Positions 1 through 5,707 of a DNA stretch of 6,401 bases are shown here, piece by piece. Below the pieces are notes generated by a model. The model worked only from the letters and a program-made list of their open reading frames with translations, made no database searches and had not been told where the DNA came from. Origin of the DNA: SAR202 cluster bacterium. GTDB taxonomy: Bacteria; Chloroflexota; Dehalococcoidia; UBA3495. Position numbers and translations under genes: made by a program. Positions within the stretch are counted from its first letter, which is position 1, and every line of letters starts with the position of its first letter. The DNA lies in contig VFHG01000050.1 of the NCBI GenBank assembly GCA_009392075.1, positions 1 through 6,401 of the forward strand. Reading direction: 5' to 3'.

Positions 1-460
1 CCGCAGGACTTCGTTCTCTCTGGTGGTTAGCGGAGAGGTTGGGGCGATCGCATTAGAGCTTGGACTCAAAGCCGGGTCAGTGACCTCCAACCCGTGGCTC
101 AATGCGGTCAGCGCGGCAGCTCAGTGCATCTGGAGGAGCACTGCGGTTCATCAGCCCTTGAGCGCCTGCCCCACAGGCATGTTCTTCGGTGGCAACCAAA
201 GCAAATCCGGGTAGAGAGCCTTCGGGAAGAAGTCCTAGAAAGTACGTTGCAACCGCTGTCTCCAGTGAAACATCCCATACGATGAGGTCTGGTTGGTAAA
301 TTTCAGCGGGCAAGAACGAGTCTTCATCTCCGGAAACTTGTCCAACCGCAGTCAAACCTGCCCGAGACAGGCGGTCGAAGGAGACAACGATCACCCGGAG
401 CTGCGCCGACGCGTCTCGTTTTTTCCAGGAAATTTGTTTCTCCAAACCTGATTCGCCCAT
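1..460 (-). pseudogene. Frameshifted, edge-truncated LuxR/NarL-family response regulator with atypical receiver
   Basis: The ATG at 460 opens a frame whose residues 21-114 look like a response-regulator receiver: strand LRVIVV, helix RLSRAGLTAV, then PDLIVWD with the likely phospho-acceptor Asp63, and AGAQGLMNRSAPPDALS near the end. After Ser114 this frame turns to nonsense and stops at 77. The neighbouring minus frame from 117 to 1 continues in register with AALTALSHGLEV, TDPALSPS and finally LTTRENEVLR, which matches the LTxRExEVL opening of a LuxR-type helix-turn-helix. One extra base near 118 explains everything. The rest of the DNA-binding domain lies beyond the left edge. The receiver is atypical: the acidic pair is Ser27-Phe28 and the usual Lys is Arg106, so ordinary phosphotransfer is doubtful. 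The expected role is a DNA-binding transcription regulator. No partner kinase is visible. The break could be a real mutation or a sequencing or assembly error. The ribosome site before 460 is weak, so the exact start is uncertain. Confidence 0.72.
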
Positions 461-515
461 CTTTTTCGACTTTGTCTCGATATACTGACAGTAACCGTGT
501 TAGGTCTCTCCATTC

Positions 516-521
516 ATTATA
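516..521 (-). promoter_or_regulatory. -10 box (TATAAT) of the response-regulator gene
   Basis: The minus strand reads an exact TATAAT here, 55 bp upstream of the ATG at 460 and just downstream of the preceding gene's terminator. No good -35 hexamer lies at 16-18 bp spacing. The closest is TTCACG (542-547), 20 bp away, which is too far for a standard site. The predicted transcript would start near 508 and leave a leader of about 48 nt. Position and exact consensus support a promoter; the missing -35 lowers confidence. Confidence 0.45.
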
Positions 522-551
522 GACCGCGTGATTCTCATAGGCGTGAAATGC

Positions 552-586
552 AACAAAAAGGGCCGGAGAATCATCTCTGGCCCTTT
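552..586 (-). terminator. Intrinsic terminator of the pentapeptide-TIR gene
   Basis: Arms 557-569 and 574-586 pair over 13 bp, with a single G-T (G-U in RNA) pair, around a 4-nt loop (ATCA, 570-573). On the minus strand the stem is followed directly by a T-run (complement of the A-run 555-559, then GTTG). It begins 23 bp after the stop codon of the gene ending at 610. This is a textbook rho-independent terminator and isolates that transcript from the response regulator downstream. Confidence 0.9.
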
Positions 587-609
587 GGTCTGCGCTATGG
601 TTAGTTTGT

Positions 610-1884
610 CTAGAGCTGGTCCACGCTGATGTCCGATTTCGGGATACCATCACTGGCAGGTTGGTCTTGCTTTAGGGCCTCGGCCAGGCGTTCCACCTCT
701 TTCTGATAGGTTCCACGGTCATCTTTCTGACCGGCTAGATTGAAGACAACATGCTCAGTGGAGAGGTTTCTGGCGGTCCGCACTTTTGGATCAGTGAGGG
801 TGTCGTCGACCGCTCCCAGAAACAGACTCCAAGTCTCGGTGGAAAGCTGCATCTGCTTAGCATGAGTTAGGTCGTTCAATATCGCCTCGGCTTCCAAAGA
901 GGCAGCCGACCCCAGCACCACCATCTTGTCGTAGTCCCTTAGCCAGCGTTCGATCTCTTCTTGGTCGGAAGCGCTATGGCGGTCCACAAGCGCGTTGCCT
1001 CGCACCTCTTCAGAGAAGACCCAGCAACGCACGCTCTGAGCTCTGAGGTCATCACGCAGCGTCTTGGCAAATTCCTGATCTTCATCGATGCAGGCGATGA
1101 AAACCTCCCGCAAGCTGGTGGCGTCGTCTTTGGCAGCGCCCAGGAACCCGGCGGCCGCGGAGGGCAAGCCGGCGCCCATCAAGAACGACTCCGGAATCTG
1201 ACCGTGGGAACGGAACAGTGTGTCCAAGCCAATGGTGGTCGGCGCGTCATGCCGGACCAGGTCCAGGCCCTTAGCGCCGCTGAGGTCGCAGTCTTGAAGA
1301 ATGGAATAACCGAACAAACTGCCGGTCAAGTCGGTGCCCGATAGGTCCACACCCCAGAACTGAGTCTGAAAGAAGTCGCTATTGGTGCATTTTGCATTGG
1401 TCATGTTGGCGCGAACCAGCGAAGCTCCGGCAAAACTTGCTCCCGTCAGGTCGGCGTCGGTCAGGTTCGCGCCGGCCAGACTGGCCCTGGAGAGGTTTGC
1501 GTTGACCAACTTCGCCCCGGATAAGTTGGCTTCAGAAAGGACCGCGCGGTCCAAGTCGGCTCCCGACAGGTCCGCGCCGCGAAGGTCTGCACCGCGCAGA
1601 TTGGCGCCGTTCATCCTAGCACGGGTAAGGTTAGCCTCCCTAAGATTGGCGTGGTAGAGATGGCATGGGTTCAAAAAACAACCTGACAGGTTGGCCCGTT
1701 GCAACACCGCGCCCATCAGATCAGAGTCCCGGACGTCGGCGCCGCTGATGTCTACTTGGGGCGCTCGAACGTAGCTCATGTAAGCCGCGTTCAAGTCCAG
1801 GTTTTCGTCAGGATTGGCTTCCCGCCAGCGGGCTACGTGGTCGCGGCCCCGCTTAACGAGTTGAACATGCTCCATATTCGCCAT
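610..1884 (-). CDS. Pentapeptide-repeat protein with C-terminal TIR-like domain (divergent active site)
   Basis: The product has 424 residues. After a short N-terminal segment (1-43), residues 44-203 form 32 consecutive pentapeptides of the A(D/N)Lxx type, which fold as a right-handed square beta-helix of about eight turns. A linker with DLVRHDAPTTIGLDTLF and IPESFLMGAGLP (about 208-241) is typical, as I recall, of pentapeptide-TIR proteins. Residues about 258-405 are a TIR_2-like domain: VFIACIDEDQEFAKTL, then RCWVFSEEV, then YDKMVVLGSAAS. In active TIR NADases the glutamate lies four residues after a Trp; here those positions are Ala334 and Asp338, so NAD cleavage is uncertain. No signal peptide or membrane segment is seen, so it is probably cytosolic. 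The start is firm: GGAG lies 8 nt before the ATG. It follows the thioesterase gene by 56 bp and ends in a strong terminator. A role in signalling or defence is possible from the family, but nothing here proves it. Confidence 0.88.
   Translation of the reverse strand: MANMEHVQLVKRGRDHVARWREANPDENLDLNAAYMSYVRAPQVDISGADVRDSDLMGAVLQRANLSGCFLNPCHLYHANLREANLTRARMNGANLRGADLRGADLSGADLDRAVLSEANLSGAKLVNANLSRASLAGANLTDADLTGASFAGASLVRANMTNAKCTNSDFFQTQFWGVDLSGTDLTGSLFGYSILQDCDLSGAKGLDLVRHDAPTTIGLDTLFRSHGQIPESFLMGAGLPSAAAGFLGAAKDDATSLREVFIACIDEDQEFAKTLRDDLRAQSVRCWVFSEEVRGNALVDRHSASDQEEIERWLRDYDKMVVLGSAASLEAEAILNDLTHAKQMQLSTETWSLFLGAVDDTLTDPKVRTARNLSTEHVVFNLAGQKDDRGTYQKEVERLAEALKQDQPASDGIPKSDISVDQL
1276..1755 (-). 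repeat. Tandem 15-bp coding repeats (32 pentapeptides)
   Basis: This stretch encodes residues 44-203 of the pentapeptide-TIR protein. The central hydrophobic residue (mostly Leu, some Phe, Met, Val or Ile, once Cys) recurs every five residues from 46 to 201 without a break. At DNA level this gives a 15-bp period of diverged copies. The core (residues about 79-145) is most regular, with repeated units such as ANLRG, ADLRG and ADLSG; the flanks are degenerate. Confidence 0.85.
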
Positions 1885-1892
1885 GGTATTTG

Positions 1893-1896
1893 CTCC
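1893..1896 (-). promoter_or_regulatory. Ribosome binding site of the pentapeptide-TIR gene
   Basis: GGAG on the minus strand lies 8 nt before the ATG at 1884. This spacing supports that start over the second in-frame ATG three codons later. Confidence 0.7.
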
Positions 1897-1940
1897 AGAC
1901 TAGATTCAGTTGGGGCCAAGTTGGCCCAGGAACCGGCGCC

Positions 1941-2294
1941 TTAGCCGCCGGTCTTAATGATCGCCCGTTTGTGGGTGCCGTCACCAATCTTGCGGTCGGC
2001 GTCGTAAGCCTCAACCTGGAAGGTCAATCGGTTGCGGTCAATCTCTATCAGTTCCGCGTGGGCAACGATGGTCGCGCCAATGTCGGAGGCCGCCAGATGA
2101 CGTATGTTGACTTCGATGCCCACCGAGACTTCACTCTCTTCAAGATTGCCGTTCACTACAGCGGAGGCAGCCTGTTCCATGAGCTGAATCATCGCGGGGG
2201 TACTGAACTTCTTCACATGGGGCGCAACGTTGTGCTCACAGACCAATGTCTCTTGTTGGCCTTTCATGCCTAGGCTGATCTCGGGGCTAGCCAT
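1941..2294 (-). CDS. FlK-like hotdog-fold acyl-CoA thioesterase
   Basis: The product is a 117-residue single-domain protein resembling fluoroacetyl-CoA thioesterase FlK and its relatives. These hydrolyse a thioester bond of an acyl-CoA in the cytosol, usually as dimers. Visible family features are the STPAMIQLMEQAA helix, the VGIEVNIRHLAAS strand-turn and a C-terminal IGDGTHKRAII. By alignment from memory, the FlK catalytic Thr, Glu and His correspond to Thr32, Glu40 and His66, all present. The substrate cannot be told; most family members are not fluoroacetate enzymes. The frame extends to a GTG at 2315, but I chose the ATG at 2294 because GGAGG stands 9 nt before it and the extra seven residues (MKRRADT) lack family character. 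A third option is Met10, at 2267. The gene precedes the pentapeptide-TIR gene by 56 bp on the same strand with no terminator between, so the two are probably cotranscribed. Confidence 0.82.
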   Translation of the reverse strand: MASPEISLGMKGQQETLVCEHNVAPHVKKFSTPAMIQLMEQAASAVVNGNLEESEVSVGIEVNIRHLAASDIGATIVAHAELIEIDRNRLTFQVEAYDADRKIGDGTHKRAIIKTGG

Positions 2295-2303
2295 GGTGTC
2301 TGC

Positions 2304-2308
2304 CCTCC
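2304..2308 (-). promoter_or_regulatory. Ribosome binding site that sets the thioesterase start at 2294
   Basis: GGAGG on the minus strand lies 9 nt before the ATG at 2294 and inside the alternative reading that would begin at the GTG at 2315. It favours the shorter protein. Confidence 0.65.
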
Positions 2309-2470
2309 GTTTCACTCTTGGGGTGGACTATTTTTGCTCGCGGCCGCTTAAGGCTTAGAGCCTGCGCCAACACATGATAGCAGATAGAGCGCCAGGCGCA
2401 ATCCACGCCTTGGCCCATGCTCATTCCCACGCCGATCAGCACACCGGTTTTAACCCTCAGCCGCAACGCC

Positions 2471-2476
2471 TATAAT
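2471..2476 (+). promoter_or_regulatory. -10 box (TATAAT) of argF
   Basis: An exact TATAAT sits 33 bp before the argF ATG at 2510. The -35 region is poor: TTTTAA at 2448-2453 (17-bp spacer) or TTTAAC at 2449-2454 (16-bp spacer) each match only three of six positions. Transcription would start near 2483, giving a leader of about 27 nt. Because the box lies inside the upstream extension of the frame that begins at 2417, it argues against that earlier start. I see no ARG-box-like palindrome. Confidence 0.5.
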
Positions 2477-2509
2477 ATTAATGGCACTCCGCAAACCCAT
2501 GGACCTTTC

Positions 2510-3442
2510 ATGCCCGCCAAACGAGATTTTCTTTCAGTTACCGACATCACTCCGGATGAGACTTTGGACCTGCTCAATAAGGCCAGGGAAACCAAGTCGT
2601 CGTCCAATGGCAGGGACTCCGGCAAGCCCTTAGCCGGAAAATCGGTGGCTCTCTTGTTCGACAAGCCGTCCCTCCGAACCAGGGTTAGCTTCCAGGTGGG
2701 CATCCAAGAATTGGGCGGGTACTCAGTGTTTCTGGGCAAGGAAGAGGTGGGGCTAGGCGGCCGGGAGCCGGTTTCAGACGTTGCCAAGGTCCTCTCCGGT
2801 TACGTGAACTGTATCGTGGCCCGGATATCCGACCACGAGCTTCTGCAGGCTTTGGCGAAGCACGCCAGCGTGCCAGTGGTTAACGCACTCTCCGACCTTG
2901 AGCACCCCTGCCAGATCATGGCCGACCTGCTCACGATCTACGAGCATAAAGAAGCCCTAGATGGCCTGAGCCTAGCGTATGTGGGCGACGGTAATAACGT
3001 AGCCCGAAGTTTGTGTTTGGCCCTGCCAGCCGTGGGCATGAGTTTCGCCAGCGCCTCGCCCCAGGGTTATAATCTTGATGAGGATTCGGTGAAAAGGGCC
3101 CGAGGCCGCGCCACCGGCCCATCGGTACAGGTCCGGACTCTAAAGGACCCGGCGGAAGCGGTGGCCGGAGCCGATGTGGTGTATACGGACGTCTGGGCTA
3201 GCATGGGTCAGGAAGGGGAAGCCGAGGCCCGAAAGTCGGCCTTCGATGGCTACACCGTGGACCCATCATTGATGGAACAGGCCAACACCGGAGCGCTGTT
3301 CATGCACGACATGCCCGCCCATTACGGCGAAGAAGTAACCGAAGGCATGCTTGATCATCCCCAGTCGGTGGCCTTCCCTCAGGCACACAACCGGCTGCAC
3401 GCACAAAAAACAATCTTGGAATTTCTACTCTCCGGGAACTGA
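2510..3442 (+). CDS. argF: Ornithine carbamoyltransferase (anabolic type, altered HCLP motif)
   Basis: The enzyme joins carbamoyl phosphate and ornithine to give citrulline, a cytosolic step of arginine synthesis. The 310 residues match the family's usual length. Carbamoyl-phosphate contacts are S54-L-R-T-R58 and H132-P-C-Q135. The ornithine domain has VGDGNNVARSL (158-168), YTDVWASMGQE (225-235) and QAHNRLHAQK (291-300) with Arg295. Two motif changes stand out: the usual STRTR has Leu at the second place, and the usual HCLP is H266-D-M-P269, so the ornithine-site Cys is Asp. The frame can be extended to an ATG at 2417, but that segment reads unlike the family and contains the TATAAT box. The ATG at 2510 begins MPAKRDFLSVTDIT, the normal OTC N-terminus. 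The ribosome site is weak (GGA 6 nt upstream). No other arg gene is in view. Given the changed motif, a related transcarbamylase with another amine substrate is a minor alternative. Confidence 0.92.
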   Translation: MPAKRDFLSVTDITPDETLDLLNKARETKSSSNGRDSGKPLAGKSVALLFDKPSLRTRVSFQVGIQELGGYSVFLGKEEVGLGGREPVSDVAKVLSGYVNCIVARISDHELLQALAKHASVPVVNALSDLEHPCQIMADLLTIYEHKEALDGLSLAYVGDGNNVARSLCLALPAVGMSFASASPQGYNLDEDSVKRARGRATGPSVQVRTLKDPAEAVAGADVVYTDVWASMGQEGEAEARKSAFDGYTVDPSLMEQANTGALFMHDMPAHYGEEVTEGMLDHPQSVAFPQAHNRLHAQKTILEFLLSGN

Positions 3443-3490
3443 GTCCAGCCTACCGCAGGACCCAGACCTCAAAATGGTTTTGGTGTTGAA

Positions 3491-4852
3491 TTGGCAATTC
3501 CCATAGTCGCAATCATCGGCCGGCCCAACGTCGGCAAATCGTCTCTCTTCAACCGGATCGTTGGACGCAGGCAAGCTATCGTCAGCGAAGTTGCGGGGAC
3601 CACCCGTGACCGGTTGATGGCAGATGCTTGGTGGGACGATTATCATTTTATCCTGCTGGACACCGGCGGACTGGAGTCTAACCCTGAAGGCGTAATTAGG
3701 CAGCTGGTCCAAGAGCAAGCCGAGATGGCGGTGGCCGACGCCGATGTAATCATCCTCATGACAGACGTTGTCGATGGCATGACTCCCTCGGATGTAGAGG
3801 CTGCCGAGATGTTGCGGTTCACCAAAAAACCGGTGGTGCTAGCTGTGAACAAGGTGGACAACGACACTCGGGAGTTTGGCGCACCAGAGTTCTACGGCCT
3901 GGGCATGGGCGACCCAGAGCCGATCAGCGCCTTCCACAACTATGGCATTCATAGCCTGATGGAACGGGTCACCGCCAACATGGAGCGCGACCCAACGGCC
4001 ATGGACGAGGAACTTGAGCAGCTTGATGGCACCGCTCCTGTCTTCCAGCATGGGGCGCTGAACCTGGCCATCGTAGGCCGGACCAACGTGGGCAAATCCA
4101 GCTTGTTGAATGCCATCTTGGGTCAGGAACGGTCCATCGTCAGCGACGTGGCCGGCACCACCAGAGACGCCCTGGACACCGAGATCACTTACAACGGACG
4201 GGATGTTGTAGTGATCGACACCGCCGGCATCCGCCGCCCCGGCCAGGTATCCAAAGGAATCGAGAAATACAGCGTGATCCGGGCCGTTGGCGCGGTGAAC
4301 CGCAGCGATATTACGGTCTTGGTGACCGACGCCTCTGAGCAGGCCACTGCCCAAGACGCCCACATCGCCGGCCTGGCCTGGGAGATCTGCCGCGGGCTAA
4401 TCGTGGTGATCAACAAATGGGACCTGTTTGCCGATGAAGGCGTCGGCGCACGTTACCGCGCTGCGGCCACCGTGCGGGAGCGGCTCCATTTCATGCCCTA
4501 TGTGCCCATCCTCTTCACATCGGCACTAGAAGGTGAGGGCATCAAAACCCTGATGGACACCGCCCAAGACCTCTGGACCGAACGCATGAGACTGATACGC
4601 TCGCGAGACCTGCAGTTCATGCTGGCCGACGCCCTGGCCGACCACGCGCCACCGGTGGTCAGGAAGCACCGGGGGCAGCGGGTCCAGATCAACCGGCTAC
4701 AGCAGGTTGGCATAAATCCGCCCACCTTCCTTTTTACGGTCAACGACCCTCAACTGGTACACTACACGTACCAACGCTATCTCGAAAACAAGATACGCGA
4801 CACCTTCGGTTTCGACCGCACCCATCTGAAACTAGTGTTCCGAACCAGATAG
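3491..4852 (+). CDS. der: Ribosome-assembly GTPase Der (EngA)
   Basis: The product is a 453-residue tandem GTPase needed for assembly of the large ribosomal subunit. GTPase domain 1 has GRPNVGKSS (10-18), AGTTRD (35-40), DTGG (57-60) and NKVD (120-123). Domain 2 has GRTNVGKSS (196-204), AGTTRD (221-226), DTAG (243-246), NKWD (308-311) and TSAL (343-346). The characteristic GIEKYSVIRA (256-265) follows, and residues about 365-453 form the C-terminal KH-like domain. Nothing is missing. The only oddity is Thr in place of the usual Pro in the second P-loop (GRT instead of GRP). The start is TTG at 3491, preceded 5 nt upstream by GGTG; it gives MAIPIVAIIGRPNVGKS, the expected N-terminus, and no ATG or GTG in this frame fits as well. 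It lies 48 bp after argF and 35 bp before plsY. Confidence 0.96.
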   Translation: MAIPIVAIIGRPNVGKSSLFNRIVGRRQAIVSEVAGTTRDRLMADAWWDDYHFILLDTGGLESNPEGVIRQLVQEQAEMAVADADVIILMTDVVDGMTPSDVEAAEMLRFTKKPVVLAVNKVDNDTREFGAPEFYGLGMGDPEPISAFHNYGIHSLMERVTANMERDPTAMDEELEQLDGTAPVFQHGALNLAIVGRTNVGKSSLLNAILGQERSIVSDVAGTTRDALDTEITYNGRDVVVIDTAGIRRPGQVSKGIEKYSVIRAVGAVNRSDITVLVTDASEQATAQDAHIAGLAWEICRGLIVVINKWDLFADEGVGARYRAAATVRERLHFMPYVPILFTSALEGEGIKTLMDTAQDLWTERMRLIRSRDLQFMLADALADHAPPVVRKHRGQRVQINRLQQVGINPPTFLFTVNDPQLVHYTYQRYLENKIRDTFGFDRTHLKLVFRTR

Positions 4853-4887
4853 CCCCCGGCCAGGGGCCTGGTTTCGACATTCATGGC

Positions 4888-5610
4888 ATGATGAACAGAC
4901 CCCCCAAATCAATCATCATTCAGGCAATAGCCATACCATTGATCGTCGCTGGAGTGATCGTCGCCCCCTTAACCATGGACGGCCAATCAGAATCAGCCCA
5001 ATACAGCGTCGTGATGCCGCTTGCCTATCTACTTGGGTCCATCTCCTGGGGCTACATGCTGCTGCAATTGAAGATGGGCTTGGATGTGAGGGAATACGGA
5101 AGCGGGCGCACCGGAATGTCCAACGTCCTGCGCACCGGCGGAGTCAAATCGGCCGCCGTTGTTTTAACCCTGGACATCGCGAAGGGTGTTGTTGCGGTAT
5201 TCATCGCCAGGTCCGTGATAGACACCACCGCCGCCGAAGTATCCGCCGGGCTGATCGTTTTGGTGGGCCACAATTGGCCGGTGTTCCTGCAGTTCAAGGG
5301 AGGGCGGGGCATACTCACCGCACTGGGAGGCTTGGCGTTGATGGTCCCGGTTGCCGCGCTGATCGCAACCGCCACGTTCCTGACCGTCACCGCCGTGAGC
5401 CGGTACATCTCTCTGGGCTCGGTGATCGGCGTGATAATCGGGGCGGTGACCATCCTGGCCCTGGCGTTGGCCGACGTAAACTCCAACACCTACATGATCT
5501 ATGGATTCATCGCCTGCGCTATGATCGTCTGGCAACACCGGGACAACCTGCAGCGGATTCGCGACGGCAATGAGCGCCGGTTGGGCCAATCCGCGACCAA
5601 AGTGGAGTAA
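4888..5610 (+). CDS. plsY: Glycerol-3-phosphate acyltransferase PlsY (acyl-phosphate dependent)
   Basis: This membrane enzyme transfers an acyl group from acyl phosphate to sn-glycerol-3-phosphate, giving lysophosphatidic acid, the first step of phospholipid synthesis. The 240 residues are hydrophobic and multi-spanning. Motifs are LGSISWGY (49-56), G71SGRTGMSN79 (usual form GSGNxGAxN), LDIAKG (95-100), VGHNWPVFLQFKGGRG (126-141; usual FKGGKG), SRYISLGS (171-178) and the C-terminal HRDNLQRI (217-224). The protein is about 40 residues longer than a typical PlsY because of an extra N-terminal segment with its own hydrophobic stretch (about 9-30). The start is uncertain: ATGs at 4888 and 4891 lack a clear ribosome site, and ATGs at 4975 and 5014 would remove the extension; 5014 would give a classical MPLAYLLGSI start. 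It sits between der and gpsA, whose product supplies its substrate. Confidence 0.92.
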   Translation: MMNRPPKSIIIQAIAIPLIVAGVIVAPLTMDGQSESAQYSVVMPLAYLLGSISWGYMLLQLKMGLDVREYGSGRTGMSNVLRTGGVKSAAVVLTLDIAKGVVAVFIARSVIDTTAAEVSAGLIVLVGHNWPVFLQFKGGRGILTALGGLALMVPVAALIATATFLTVTAVSRYISLGSVIGVIIGAVTILALALADVNSNTYMIYGFIACAMIVWQHRDNLQRIRDGNERRLGQSATKVE

Positions 5611-5707
5611 TCCACTAACGCCCCGCCTCGACTCCTCCATTTTTTCCCAATAGACTAACGATGTTCGATTTTTGGGCTATTCTGCAGATTTCTCTGGCGG
5701 TTTCTAA

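Noticed and set aside
324..653. A 109-residue minus-strand frame across the gap between the response regulator and the pentapeptide-TIR gene
   Set aside because: It runs through the terminator hairpin and the TATAAT box and overlaps both real genes in another frame; no family character.
1382..1657. A 91-residue plus-strand frame with regular Ala/Arg/Ser-rich periodicity (SAPDRSAPRRSAP-like)
   Set aside because: It is the exact antisense of the pentapeptide repeats; the period comes from the 15-bp repeats on the other strand.
1890..2273. A 127-residue plus-strand frame opposite the thioesterase
   Set aside because: It is antisense to a recognised gene with an intact catalytic triad and resembles no family.
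2374..2401. Possible minus-strand promoter for the thioesterase unit (TATCAT at 2374-2379, TTGCGC at 2396-2401, 16-bp spacer)
   Set aside because: The -35 matches only three of six positions; kept as a suggestion only. I see no better candidate in 2316-2416.
4853..4887. GC-rich hairpin-like sequence between der and plsY (CCAGGGGCCTGG)
   Set aside because: The stem is short, alternative pairings compete and no T-run follows, so it is not an intrinsic terminator. The same 12-mer at 6360-6371 lies inside gpsA coding sequence and looks coincidental.
5274..5573. Plus-strand 99-residue frame and minus-strand frames of up to 158 residues over plsY
   Set aside because: All are GC-driven shadows of plsY, whose motifs are clear in its own frame.
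5611..5707. T-run (5640-5645) and a TATTCT (5678-5683) in the plsY-gpsA gap
   Set aside because: No convincing stem precedes the T-run and no -35 fits the TATTCT; neither terminator nor promoter is supported.
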